NCBI RefSeq assembly: GCF_003651225.1
Contig: NZ_RCDB01000001.1
Coordinates: 620,001-684,000, forward strand
Direction of reading: 5' to 3'
DNA from: Microbacterium telephonicum
GTDB lineage: Bacteria; Actinomycetota; Actinomycetes; Actinomycetales; Microbacteriaceae
Length of the DNA stretch: 64,000 bases
Part shown: one piece after another, positions 53,233 to 61,440 of the stretch
How the letters are laid out: the number at the start of each line of letters is the position of its first letter
How positions within the stretch are numbered: position 1 is the stretch's first letter
Program-made: the position numbers and the translations under genes
Notes under the pieces: generated by a model
The model's input: the letters and a program-made list of their open reading frames with translations, nothing else
Databases searched by the model: none
What the model was told of the DNA's origin: nothing

Positions 53233-54101
53233 GACTCGTCACGGTCCGCACGGACGCGGGGCCCCGGCCCGGTGTCGTCGGCGAGGTCGACGGCGTGCTG
53301 CGCGTCGGGTTCCCGGAAGCCGCGGCCTCCGTCGTCGACATCCTCACCGGCGAGGCTGCCCGCGCCGCGGCGGACGCCGTCACGGTGTCGGCGGCCGACT
53401 CGGCGCTCGACGACCTCGATCTCGACGCGCCGGTACGCCCCGGCAAGCTGCTGTGCCTCGGCTACAACTACCGGGGGCACGTGCCGGACGGGGTGGACCC
53501 CACCGCCGACGACCCGGACTCGCCCGACGTGTTCGTGAAGACGCCCAACACCATCGGGGGGCCGCACGACCCCGTCGTCATCCCGGCCGCCGCGTCCGAC
53601 GTCGACTACGAGGGGGAGCTCGCCGTCGTCATCGGCCGGCGCGCCCACGCGGTGCCGATCGATCGGGCGCTCGAGCACGTTGCCGGGTACACGATCCTCA
53701 ACGACGTCTCCGACCGCGCCTGGCAGCGCCGGCAGAGCCAGTGGGCGCTGGGCAAGTGCTCCGACGGGTTCGCGCCGCTCGGCCCGTGGATCGTCACGGC
53801 CGACGAGGCCCCCGACCCGCAGGACGTGCTCGTCGAGGTCGTGCGCGACGGCGTCGTCACCGCCTCGCAGTCGACCGCGACGACGATCTTCCCGGTCGCC
53901 TTCGTCATCCACCACCTCAGCCAGGTGATGACCCTCGAACCGGGCGACATCGTCTCGACCGGCACGCCGCAGAAGCTCCCCGCCGCGCAGGAGTCGCATC
54001 GGCCGCTCGCCCCCGGCGACGCCGTCACGGTGCGCATCTCCGGCATCGGCGAGCTCACCACCACCTTCACCGCCCCCGACCCGACGGAGCCCTCCGCATG
54101 A
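53229..54101 (+). CDS. Fumarylacetoacetate hydrolase-family protein
   Basis: Protein of 290 residues starting at GTG overlapping the GH88 stop. The FAH core holds the metal ligands in SDVDYEGELAVVIGR (two Glu) and ILNDVSDRAWQ (Asp), plus SDGFAPLGPWIV and VSTGTPQKL. The family includes acylpyruvate and diketo-acid hydrolases and 2-keto-4-pentenoate hydratases. In this operon it could act on a keto-deoxy acid from the uronate; it is not needed for the KduI-KduD-KdgK-Eda route, so its role is open. Confidence 0.88.
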   Translation: MRLVTVRTDAGPRPGVVGEVDGVLRVGFPEAAASVVDILTGEAARAAADAVTVSAADSALDDLDLDAPVRPGKLLCLGYNYRGHVPDGVDPTADDPDSPDVFVKTPNTIGGPHDPVVIPAAASDVDYEGELAVVIGRRAHAVPIDRALEHVAGYTILNDVSDRAWQRRQSQWALGKCSDGFAPLGPWIVTADEAPDPQDVLVEVVRDGVVTASQSTATTIFPVAFVIHHLSQVMTLEPGDIVSTGTPQKLPAAQESHRPLAPGDAVTVRISGIGELTTTFTAPDPTEPSA

Positions 54102-54862
54102 TCCTCGACTCCTTCCGCCTCGACGGCCGCGTCGCCGTCGTCACCGGCTCCAGCCGCGGCCTCGGCCGGGGCGCGGCGCTCGCGCTCGCCGAAGCCGGCG
54201 CCGACATCGTGCTCATCGACCGCGGCGACGCCTCCGAGACCGCCCGGCTCGTCCGCGACACCGGGCGGCGCGTGCACACCCTCACCCGCGACTTCGCCGA
54301 GGCCGACCACCTCGCCCTGTCGGGCGCGATCGACGAGGCCGTCGCCACCTTCGGGCGCATCGACATCCTCGTCAACAACGCCGGCACCATCCGCCGCGCC
54401 CCCGCCGCCGAGCACCCGGTCGCCGACTGGGAGGAGGTGCTCGCCGTCAACCTCGACTCGGTCTTCCACCTCTCGCAGGCCGCCGGGCGCCACATGCTCG
54501 CGCAGGGGTCGGGGCGCATCATCAACGTCGCCTCGATGCTGTCGTTCCAGGGCGGCATCCTCGTGCCCGGCTACACCGCCTCCAAGCACGCCGTCGCGGG
54601 CCTGACGAAGGCGTTCGCGAACGAGTGGGCGTCCTCCGGCGTGACCGTCAACGCCGTCGCCCCCGGCTACATGGCCACCGACAACACCGCGCCGCTGCGC
54701 GCCGACGAGGACCGCGCCGCGTCGATCCTCTCGCGCATCCCCGCGGGGCGCTGGGGCACCCCCGGCGACCTGCAGGGAGCGTTCGTCTTCCTCGCCTCGG
54801 ATGCCGCCGCCTACGTCACCGGCACGATCCTGCCCGTCGACGGCGGCTGGCTCATCCGCTGA
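54098..54862 (+). CDS. kduD: 2-deoxy-D-gluconate / 2-keto-3-deoxygluconate-forming dehydrogenase (KduD-like SDR)
   Basis: Protein of 254 residues, classical short-chain dehydrogenase. The cofactor loop is TGSSRGLGRGAALAL; NNAG, the catalytic Ser in NVASMLSFQGG, and YTASK with Tyr/Lys are intact. Length and FRLDGRVAVVTGSSRGLG-like start fit KduD, which reduces 2,5-diketo-3-deoxygluconate (DKII) to 2-keto-3-deoxygluconate. Position between GH88 and kduI supports this. Confidence 0.9.
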   Translation: MILDSFRLDGRVAVVTGSSRGLGRGAALALAEAGADIVLIDRGDASETARLVRDTGRRVHTLTRDFAEADHLALSGAIDEAVATFGRIDILVNNAGTIRRAPAAEHPVADWEEVLAVNLDSVFHLSQAAGRHMLAQGSGRIINVASMLSFQGGILVPGYTASKHAVAGLTKAFANEWASSGVTVNAVAPGYMATDNTAPLRADEDRAASILSRIPAGRWGTPGDLQGAFVFLASDAAAYVTGTILPVDGGWLIR

Positions 54863-54941
54863 CTCCGACCGCGCGGCGCCCGTCGTCGCGCCCGCATCCG
54901 ATCCCGCACGACCTCTCCCGATCCCCACGAAGGAGCTCCCG

Positions 54942-55787
54942 ATGACCGAGAACCACATCCCGCAGCGCTACGCGACCAACCCCGCGCAGATCCCCGGCAT
55001 GACCACCGCCGAACTGCGCGACACCTACCTCATCGACGACGTCTTCGTCCCGGGCGAGATCCGGCTGACCTACACGCACCACGACCGCGTCGTGCTCGGC
55101 GGCGCCGTGCCGGCGGGCGAGATCCTGCACCTCGGCGGGTACCCCGAGATCCGCAGCGAGTACTTCCTCGAGCACCGTGAGCTCGGCGTCGTCAACGTCG
55201 GCGACACCGGGATCGTGGCCGCCGACGGCGAGAGCTTCGAGCTCGAGAAGGGCGCGTGCCTCTACCTGGGTCGCGGCGTCGAGGCCATCTCGTTCGCCGA
55301 CGCACAGGGCTCGGCGGGTGCGCAGTTCTACCTGTTCTCGGCCCCCGCCCACACCTCCTACCCGACGGTGCTCGTGCGCCCCGGCGAGGGCACGGTGCGC
55401 GAGCTCGGCGACCAGCTCACGAGCAACCGCCGCACCCTCAACCAGTACATCCACGAGAACGGCGTGAAGAGCTGCCAGATCGTGATGGGTGTCACCCAGC
55501 TGCACCCCGGGTCGATGTGGAACACCATGCCTGCCCACACCCATGACCGCCGCACCGAGTGCTACCTGTACTTCGATGTGCCCGAGGACGCGCGCGTCGT
55601 GCACCTCATGGGCGAGCGCGAAGAGACCCGCCACCTGATCGTGGCCGACCGTCAGGCGATCATCTCGCCGAGCTGGTCGCTGCACTCGGGCGTCGGCACT
55701 GCGGCATACTCGTTCGTGTGGGCGATGGCGGGCGAGAACCAGACCTTCGATGACATGGACGCGGCCCCCATCACGAACCTGAAGTGA
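54942..55787 (+). CDS. kduI: 5-keto-4-deoxyuronate isomerase
   Basis: Protein of 281 residues, the KduI length. Zinc ligands are H199, H201 and E206 (MPAHTHDRRTECYLYF) and H248 (SWSLHSGVG), offset by three from E. coli KduI. It isomerises 5-keto-4-deoxyuronate to DKII. AAGGAG lies 6 bases before ATG; the 79-bp gap after kduD holds no gene or clear hairpin. Stop overlaps the kinase start. Confidence 0.97.
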   Translation: MTENHIPQRYATNPAQIPGMTTAELRDTYLIDDVFVPGEIRLTYTHHDRVVLGGAVPAGEILHLGGYPEIRSEYFLEHRELGVVNVGDTGIVAADGESFELEKGACLYLGRGVEAISFADAQGSAGAQFYLFSAPAHTSYPTVLVRPGEGTVRELGDQLTSNRRTLNQYIHENGVKSCQIVMGVTQLHPGSMWNTMPAHTHDRRTECYLYFDVPEDARVVHLMGEREETRHLIVADRQAIISPSWSLHSGVGTAAYSFVWAMAGENQTFDDMDAAPITNLK

Positions 55788-56701
55788 GCGGCATCCTCCT
55801 CGCCGCCGGCGAGACCATGGCGATGGTCGCCCCGCTGACGGCGGAGGCGGTCCCGGATGCCGCCGCGTTCCGCGTCGACGCGGGCGGTGCCGAATCGAAC
55901 GTCGCCGGGCACGTCGCGGCGCTCGGGCACCCCGCGCGCTGGGTGAGTCGGCTCGGCGACGATCCGCTCGGCCACCGCGTCGCCGCACAGCTCGCCGCAC
56001 GCGGCATCGACCTGTCGGCCGTCGTCTTCGACCCGCAGCATCGCACCGGCCTCTACGTCAAGAACCCGGGCCGCGGTGTGCACTACTACCGCGACGGCTC
56101 GGCCGCCGCGCACCTCGACGCCGCCGACGCGGATGCCGTCGATCTCGACGGGGTCGCGATCGTCCACGTCTCCGGCATCACGGCGGCCCTCGGCGACACC
56201 GCCCCCGCCTTCCTCGACCGCCTCGTCGATCGCGCACGCGAGGCCGGGATCCCGGTGAGCTTCGACGTCAACCACCGCGCGGCGCTGTGGCCCGCCGAGG
56301 CCGCCGCCCCCGTGCTGCAGGGCCTCGCGCGCCGCGCCGACATCGTGTTCGTCGGCCGCGACGAGGCCGAGACGCTGTGGGGCACGGCGACCGCCGCCGA
56401 CGTGCGGGCGCTGCTTCCGGAGGTGGCCGAACTCGTCGTCAAGGACGGCGAGATCGGCGCGACGGTGTTCGAAGCGGGCACCGAGACCTTCGTCGCGTCG
56501 GTCGTCGTCGACGTCGTCGAACCGGTCGGCGCCGGCGACGCCTTCGCGGGCGGCTACCTCGCCGCCCGCCTCTCCGGCGCCCCCGCCGACGCCCGCCTCG
56601 CGGCCGGCCACGCGCGCGCCGCCCTCACCCTGCAGACCACCGGCGACGTGCCCGACGCCGACATCCCGCACCCCCTCCCCGAAAGCGAGCCCCTCCCGTG
56701 A
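55784..56701 (+). CDS. kdgK: PfkB-family sugar kinase (2-keto-3-deoxygluconate kinase)
   Basis: Protein of 305 residues starting at GTG. PfkB signatures: AGGAESNVAGHVAALG near the start and the ATP/catalytic motif VEPVGAGDAFAGGYLAA with the catalytic Asp in GAGD. It phosphorylates KDG to KDPG. The function is assigned from the position between kduI and the KDPG aldolase gene, both of which it overlaps by 4 bp. Confidence 0.92.
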   Translation: MSGILLAAGETMAMVAPLTAEAVPDAAAFRVDAGGAESNVAGHVAALGHPARWVSRLGDDPLGHRVAAQLAARGIDLSAVVFDPQHRTGLYVKNPGRGVHYYRDGSAAAHLDAADADAVDLDGVAIVHVSGITAALGDTAPAFLDRLVDRAREAGIPVSFDVNHRAALWPAEAAAPVLQGLARRADIVFVGRDEAETLWGTATAADVRALLPEVAELVVKDGEIGATVFEAGTETFVASVVVDVVEPVGAGDAFAGGYLAARLSGAPADARLAAGHARAALTLQTTGDVPDADIPHPLPESEPLP

Positions 56702-57315
56702 CAGACACCGCGCCGTTCTTCGAGCAGACCTTCGCGGGCGCCCCGCTCATGGCGATCCTGCGCAGCGCCGGCGTCGAGCGCGCCGTGCGCGTGGCGAGCA
56801 CCGCGTGGGAGCTCGGACTCGACTCCGTCGAGGTCACGATCCAGTCGGATGCCGACGTCGACGCCCTGCGCGAGGTCGCCCGGCTCGGTCGCGAGCGCGG
56901 CGCCGTCGTCGGGGCCGGCACGATCATCGCCCCCGAGCAGGTCGCCGTCGCCGTCGACGCCGGCGCCGGCTATCTGGTCTCCCCGGGCCTCGACCCCGAG
57001 GTCGTGCGCGCGGCGCAGGCCGCCGGCATCCCGATCCTCCCCGGCGTCGCGACGCCGTCGGAGGTGCAGCAGGCGGTCTCCCTCGGCCTCACGTGGCTGA
57101 AGGCCTTCCCGGCGCAGTGGCTCGGCGCGGACTGGTTCCGCCACATCCGCGGCCCGTTCCCGCAGGTCCGCTTCATCGCGACCGGCGGGATGGATGCCGG
57201 CAACGCCGGCGCCTTCCTCGATGCCGGCGTGCGGGTCGTCGCCGTGGGCTCCGCCCTCGAGGACGAGACCCAGCTCTCGCAGCTCGCCGACCTGCTCGCC
57301 GCCCGCCGCGCCTGA
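56698..57315 (+). CDS. eda: KDPG aldolase
   Basis: Protein of 205 residues from a GTG start. The catalytic Glu is in DSVEVTIQS, the Schiff-base Lys in TWLKAFPAQWLG, and phosphate-binding FIATGGMDAGN is present. It splits 2-keto-3-deoxy-6-phosphogluconate into pyruvate and glyceraldehyde-3-phosphate, ending the uronate route. Stop overlaps the GH35 start as TGATG. Confidence 0.93.
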   Translation: MTDTAPFFEQTFAGAPLMAILRSAGVERAVRVASTAWELGLDSVEVTIQSDADVDALREVARLGRERGAVVGAGTIIAPEQVAVAVDAGAGYLVSPGLDPEVVRAAQAAGIPILPGVATPSEVQQAVSLGLTWLKAFPAQWLGADWFRHIRGPFPQVRFIATGGMDAGNAGAFLDAGVRVVAVGSALEDETQLSQLADLLAARRA

Positions 57316-59147
57316 TGGGCTCGTTCGAGATCGGCGAGGCCGACTTCCTTCTCGACGGCCGCCCGCACCGCATCCTCTCGGGGGCGCTGCACTACTTCCG
57401 CGTGCACCCCGGGCAGTGGGCCGACCGCATCCGCAAGGCGCGGCTCATGGGACTCAACACGATCGAGACGTACGTCGCCTGGAACGCGCACGAGCCGGTG
57501 CGGGGGGAGTGGGACGCCACCGGCGGCAACGATCTCGGCGCCTTCCTCGACCTCGTCGCGGCCGAGGGGATGCACGCCATCGTGCGCCCCGGGCCCTACA
57601 TCTGCGCGGAGTGGACGAACGGCGGACTGCCCGCCTGGCTCACCGCGCTGCCCGGCATCGGGCTGCGCCGCTCCGAACCGGTCTACCTCGCCGAGCTGAC
57701 GACCTACCTGCGGCGCGTGTACGAGATCGTCGCGCCCCGCCAGATCGACCACGGCGGCAACGTCGTGCTCGTGCAGATCGAGAACGAGTACGGCGCGTAC
57801 GGCTCCGACAAGGAGTACCTCGCCGAGCTCGTGCGCGTCACCCGCGCCGCCGGCATCACGGTGCCGCTGACCACGATCGACCAGCCCACGCCGCAGATGC
57901 TGCGGGACGGATCGCTGCCCGGCCTGCACCTGACCGGCTCGTTCGGATCCCGCGCCGACGAGCGCCTCGCGACCCTGCGCGAACACCAGCCCACGGGGCC
58001 GCTCATGTGCGCGGAGTTCTGGGACGGCTGGTTCGACTGGTGGGGCGGCGTGCACCACACGACCCCCGCCGCCGACTCGGCGCGCGAGCTCGAGGCGCTG
58101 CTGGCAGCCGGGGCGTCGGTCAACTTCTACATGGTGCACGGCGGCACGAACTTCGGGCTCACGAGCGGGGCGAACCACAAGGGCCGCTACCTGCCGATCA
58201 CGACGTCGTACGACTACGGCGCCCCGCTCGATGAGGCGGGCAACCCGACCGACAAGTTCTGGGCGTTCCGCGACGTGATCTCCCGCTATGCCGACGTGCC
58301 CGACGAGGTGCCGGATGCCGCCGCGCCCGCGCCCGCGTTCGACGTGCCGCTCGAGGGCGTCGGCGACTGGATCGATGCGGTCGGGGTCGCTGCGTCGGGC
58401 TGCGCCGTGCCGTCGGGCTTCGCCGTGCCGTCGGGCTTCGCTGTGCCGTCGGGCTTCGCTGTGCCGCCGAGCTTCGCTGTGCCGTCGGGCTTCGCTGTGC
58501 CGCCGAGCTTCGACGACCTCGGGCACGTGAGCGCCCTGGTCCGCTACGAGACCTCCCTCCCGTCGTCGGAAGCGAGGCGTCACCGGCTGCAGGTCGGGGA
58601 GGTGCGCGACCGCGCGTGGATCGAGGTCGACGGGGTGGCCGTCGGGGCGCTGTCGCGCACCCACGGCGAGCGGTCGCTGCCGATCCCGGGCGGTTCCCGC
58701 CTGTCGCTGCTGGTCGAGGAGCGTGGCCGCGTCAACTACGACCACCGGCTCGGCGAGCCCAAGGGCCTGATCGGGCCGGTGCTGCTCGACGGCGTGGAGC
58801 TCGCCGACTGGACCGTCACGCCGATCGACGTCGAGCACGTCGCCGCGTGGGCGCTCGCCGCCCCCGCGTCGGGCGCCGTCGGGCGCGCGGCGCTGCGCGG
58901 GACGTTCGCGCTGGATGCGGCATCCGACCTGTTCCTCGACACGTCGGACTGGGGGTCGGGGTTCGCGTTCGTGAACGGCTTCTTCCTCGGCCGCTACGAC
59001 CGCACCGGACCGCAGCGCACGCTCTACGTGCCCGCGCCCGTCACGCGTGTCGCTGAGAACTCCGTGGTCGTCGTCGAACTCGCCGATGCCGCCACCCCCG
59101 TCGCCCGCTTCGTCTCCGCCCCCGCCCTCGGCCCCACCGAGGAGTGA
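57315..59147 (+). CDS. Glycoside hydrolase family 35 beta-galactosidase
   Basis: Protein of 610 residues. Catalytic acid/base E158 is in VQIENEYGAYG and nucleophile E234 in MCAEFWDGWFDWWG; FRVHPGQWADRI and GPYICAEWTNGGLPAWL are GH35 hallmarks. No signal peptide. Between the barrel and the beta domains (residues about 360-400) lies an odd tandem repeat of SGFAVP-like hexapeptides coded by an 18-bp minisatellite. Last gene of the uronide operon, suggesting that the imported oligosaccharide carries beta-galactose. Confidence 0.94.
   Translation: MGSFEIGEADFLLDGRPHRILSGALHYFRVHPGQWADRIRKARLMGLNTIETYVAWNAHEPVRGEWDATGGNDLGAFLDLVAAEGMHAIVRPGPYICAEWTNGGLPAWLTALPGIGLRRSEPVYLAELTTYLRRVYEIVAPRQIDHGGNVVLVQIENEYGAYGSDKEYLAELVRVTRAAGITVPLTTIDQPTPQMLRDGSLPGLHLTGSFGSRADERLATLREHQPTGPLMCAEFWDGWFDWWGGVHHTTPAADSARELEALLAAGASVNFYMVHGGTNFGLTSGANHKGRYLPITTSYDYGAPLDEAGNPTDKFWAFRDVISRYADVPDEVPDAAAPAPAFDVPLEGVGDWIDAVGVAASGCAVPSGFAVPSGFAVPSGFAVPPSFAVPSGFAVPPSFDDLGHVSALVRYETSLPSSEARRHRLQVGEVRDRAWIEVDGVAVGALSRTHGERSLPIPGGSRLSLLVEERGRVNYDHRLGEPKGLIGPVLLDGVELADWTVTPIDVEHVAAWALAAPASGAVGRAALRGTFALDAASDLFLDTSDWGSGFAFVNGFFLGRYDRTGPQRTLYVPAPVTRVAENSVVVVELADAATPVARFVSAPALGPTEE
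58395..58514 (+). repeat. 18-bp in-frame minisatellite within GH35
   Basis: Six full units of TCGGGCTTCGCTGTGCCG or close variants, from 58395 to 58502, plus a partial seventh. Two units begin CCGAGC, giving an alternation of SGFAVP and PSFAVP. The unit is a multiple of three, so copy changes keep the frame. The linker it encodes joins the catalytic barrel to the jelly-roll domains. Confidence 0.95.
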
Positions 59148-59153
59148 CCCGGC

Positions 59154-59753
59154 TCAGCCCCGCCGCCACCACCGACGCCGCACCGCACTGCCCGCCGCAG
59201 CATCCGCATCCGCCGCGGCGCGCGCCGCAGCCGCATCCCGCCGCTCGCGCCACGCCGCGACCTCGACCTCCGCATCGCGCGTCGGCGTGACCACGGGGGG
59301 CCCGCCCAGCAGCTGCCGCCGCGCCTCGATCACGCGGTGGTTGAAGTCGTCGACGTACTCGCGCACGGCGGTTTCGGACACCAGGGCGTCGACGCGCTCG
59401 GCGAACTCCGCGTGCTCGGTGCGCAGCATCAGGGCGGGAGGTCCGAGCCCCGTGAGCTGTTCGGTCTGGATCTTGCGGCGGATCCACCAGTCGGGGTCGT
59501 GATGGGTGCCGAGTCCCTCGATCGGCTTGCCCGATCCGGGGAGGTCGTCGAACTCGCCGCGACGGATCGCCTGCTGAATCGCGGTCTCGACGTACAGCGC
59601 GCGTTCGTGTGCGGTGGGCGTCGCCGACTGCCGCAGTTCGGGCTCCTCGTCCTCGGCGGCGGGCTCGCCCGCATCCCGGGCCGCGCGCACGGCCCGGTAC
59701 CGCAGCGCATCGAGCCGCGCGTCGCGCGCCGCGGCATCCCGGTCGTCGGCCAT
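59154..59753 (-). CDS. DUF1992 protein (DnaJ-C28-like conserved domain)
   Basis: Protein of 199 residues. The DUF1992 core runs from about 50 to 125: VETAIQQAIRRGEFDDLPGSGKPIEGLG followed by DPDWWIRRKI, which is the diagnostic stretch. There is no J domain. Function unknown in bacteria. TATCGT plus six bases (GGAGGA) precede ATG, so it is either leaderless or uses GGAGGA as a very close ribosome binding site. It converges with GH35 (6-bp gap) and is divergent from padR. Confidence 0.92.
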   Translation of the reverse strand: MADDRDAAARDARLDALRYRAVRAARDAGEPAAEDEEPELRQSATPTAHERALYVETAIQQAIRRGEFDDLPGSGKPIEGLGTHHDPDWWIRRKIQTEQLTGLGPPALMLRTEHAEFAERVDALVSETAVREYVDDFNHRVIEARRQLLGGPPVVTPTRDAEVEVAAWRERRDAAAARAAADADAAAGSAVRRRWWRRG

Positions 59754-59793
59754 TCCTCCACGATACGTCGCGCCGCGGAACTGGATACTTTCC

Positions 59794-59833
59794 CGGTATG
59801 CATATACTCGAAATACACATACGCGGTATGCAT
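59794..59833 (+). promoter_or_regulatory. padR promoter with repeated CGGTATGCAT
   Basis: A perfect -10 TATACT (59803-59808) with CTGGAT 16 bases upstream as a weak -35. CGGTATGCAT occurs at 59794-59803 and 59824-59833, 30 bp apart, flanking the predicted start. This is a likely autoregulatory site for PadR. Confidence 0.55.
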
Positions 59834-59857
59834 CTCGCGCCGCGGGGAGGAGCCCGG

Positions 59858-60457
59858 ATGTCGGTGCGACAGAGCCTGCTGGCGATCCTCGACCAGGGCC
59901 CCTGCTACGGGTATCAGCTGCGCGCCGAGTTCGACCGCCGCACCGGGTCGACCTGGCCGCTGAACGTCGGACAGATCTACAACACGCTCGACCGTCTCGA
60001 GCGCGACGGCCTCGTCGCGAAGGGTGACGTCGACGCGCAGGGTCACGTCTACTGGGAGATCACGGATGCCGGCTCCGCCGAGGTGGCGGCCTGGCTCGCC
60101 TCGCCCGTGGAGCGCAGCGGCGGCACGCGCGACGAGCTCGCCATCAAGCTCGCCGTGGCGGCGACGCTTCCCGGGGTCGACGTCGGCGAGGTCATCCAGG
60201 CGCAGCGCACCGCGTCGCTGCGCCAACTGCAGGAACTCAACCGGACGAAGTACGCCGGCGCGAACCCCGACGGCCCTGAGGAACTGGCCTGGTCGCTCGT
60301 CGTGGACTCGATGATCTTCGCGGCCGAGGCCGAGGTGCGCTGGCTCGACCACACCGAACAGCGCCTCGCGCAGCATCCGCAGCACGCCCTCGCCCTCGAA
60401 CTGTCCACCGAGCGCCCCAAGCGCGGCCGTCCCGCCGCCCAGCCGGCAGCGGTCTGA
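59858..60457 (+). CDS. PadR-family transcriptional regulator
   Basis: Protein of 199 residues. Winged-helix domain at about 1-80 (SLLAILDQGPCYGYQLRAEF, then LNVGQIYNTLDRLERDGLVA), followed by the C-terminal dimerisation helices (PadR type with about 100 residues). The start at 59858 is fixed by GGGGAGGAG; two earlier ATGs (59799, 59829) fall inside the operator repeats. PadR targets are often adjacent transporters or the gene itself; here only the secreted repeat protein follows, 281 bp away. Confidence 0.92.
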   Translation: MSVRQSLLAILDQGPCYGYQLRAEFDRRTGSTWPLNVGQIYNTLDRLERDGLVAKGDVDAQGHVYWEITDAGSAEVAAWLASPVERSGGTRDELAIKLAVAATLPGVDVGEVIQAQRTASLRQLQELNRTKYAGANPDGPEELAWSLVVDSMIFAAEAEVRWLDHTEQRLAQHPQHALALELSTERPKRGRPAAQPAAV

Positions 60458-60467
60458 GCCCCGGTCC

Positions 60468-60553
60468 GTTCGCAACTCCGGAGGATCGGCAGCGGCGCAG
60501 GTCGCAACCGCGCTCGGGCCCGCCGCGCGCACGGATTCTCCGGAGTTGTGAAC
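60468..60553. repeat. Long extragenic palindrome, family D
   Basis: GTTCGCAACTCCGGAG on the left is mirrored by CTCCGGAGTTGTGAAC on the right, total 86 bp with a GC-rich middle. It follows padR and may end its transcript. Confidence 0.8.
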
Positions 60554-60626
60554 ACGCACGCCTCCGGATCGGCCCTCTCAGCCGACTCCCAGCAAGCCGC
60601 CGCGATCCGCATGAGGGCGGGGATCA

Positions 60627-60668
60627 CGGATGCCGGAACCTGCCGGATTAGGGGCGATCCGGCATCCG
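60627..60668. repeat. Palindrome CGGATGCCGGA / TCCGGCATCCG
   Basis: A perfect 11-bp inverted repeat with a 20-base spacer, built on the genome-abundant GGATGCCG octamer, lies 70 bp before the secreted repeat protein gene. The remaining part of the gap 60458-60738 shows no gene. Confidence 0.7.
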
Positions 60669-60738
60669 CGACCCATCCGCTCCGCCGCCCGCTCCGGACC
60701 CCTGGTGTGCGGCAAACGCCCACGGAAGGAAGTCACAC

Positions 60739-61332
60739 ATGCGTACCAACCTGAAGCGAGCAGCGGTCCTCGGCACGGCGGGCCTCGGCGCCGTCGCCCT
60801 CTCGGCGGGCTTCGCCCTGCCGGCGATGGCCGATGACGGCGACCACACCACCACCCAGACCGCCACCAGCGCGATGAGCGAGATCGCCCCGTGGACCGAC
60901 GCCGACGCCACCCTTGGCGACTTCCAGTTGTGGGTCCAGGACCTCGTCGACGCCCAGGGCGGCGACGTGACCGGCGGTGACATCACCGGCGGCGACACCA
61001 ACGTCGGCAACGGCAGCAGCCTCGTCGAGGGTCCGCTGCGCGGCGACGTCTCGACGCGCGACATCCTCTCCGGCCCGATCGGCTCGGGCAACGAGATCCC
61101 GGTCGGCTCCGGCAACGACGCGTCGGCCCCCATCGGCTCGGGCAACGACACCAGCGTCGAGGCCCCGATCGGCTCGGGCAACGACGTCGGCAACGGCACC
61201 GAGGTCGGTGTCGGCGACGTCGGCGCCGAGGTGGGCGACCTGACGAGCGACATCGGCACCGAGGTGGGAGACCTCGTGGGTGACGTGTCGAGCGACGTCG
61301 ACGACCTCGTCGACGGCATCCTGGGCGACTGA
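60739..61332 (+). CDS. Small secreted acidic repeat protein, unknown function
   Basis: Protein of 197 residues. A Sec signal peptide (MRTNLKRAAVLGTAGLGAVA then SAGFALPAMA) is cut about residue 31. The mature part has no Cys, is very acidic, and is made of short repeats: GGDVTGGDITGGD, four copies of (P)IGSGND-like motifs, then VGDLTSDIG and VGDLVGDVSSDVDDLVDG. Gly-Asp-rich repeats suggest an extended or calcium-binding secreted protein, but I recognise no family. GGAAGG precedes ATG. Single gene between padR and a rhodanese gene. Confidence 0.85.
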   Translation: MRTNLKRAAVLGTAGLGAVALSAGFALPAMADDGDHTTTQTATSAMSEIAPWTDADATLGDFQLWVQDLVDAQGGDVTGGDITGGDTNVGNGSSLVEGPLRGDVSTRDILSGPIGSGNEIPVGSGNDASAPIGSGNDTSVEAPIGSGNDVGNGTEVGVGDVGAEVGDLTSDIGTEVGDLVGDVSSDVDDLVDGILGD

Positions 61333-61440
61333 CCTCCGGTCATCCTCGCCCACGCGGCGGCGTCGGGGCTTCGGCCTCGGCGCCGCCGTTGTGTGCGCCC
61401 GGGCGACGGCTCCCGGATGCTGGCGGCGTAGCCTCGGGAG

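Noticed and set aside
58395..58514. Frameshift or assembly artefact in GH35
   Set aside because: The unit is exactly 18 bp, the frame is kept, and conserved GH35 sequence resumes on both sides. Only the copy number could be an assembly matter.
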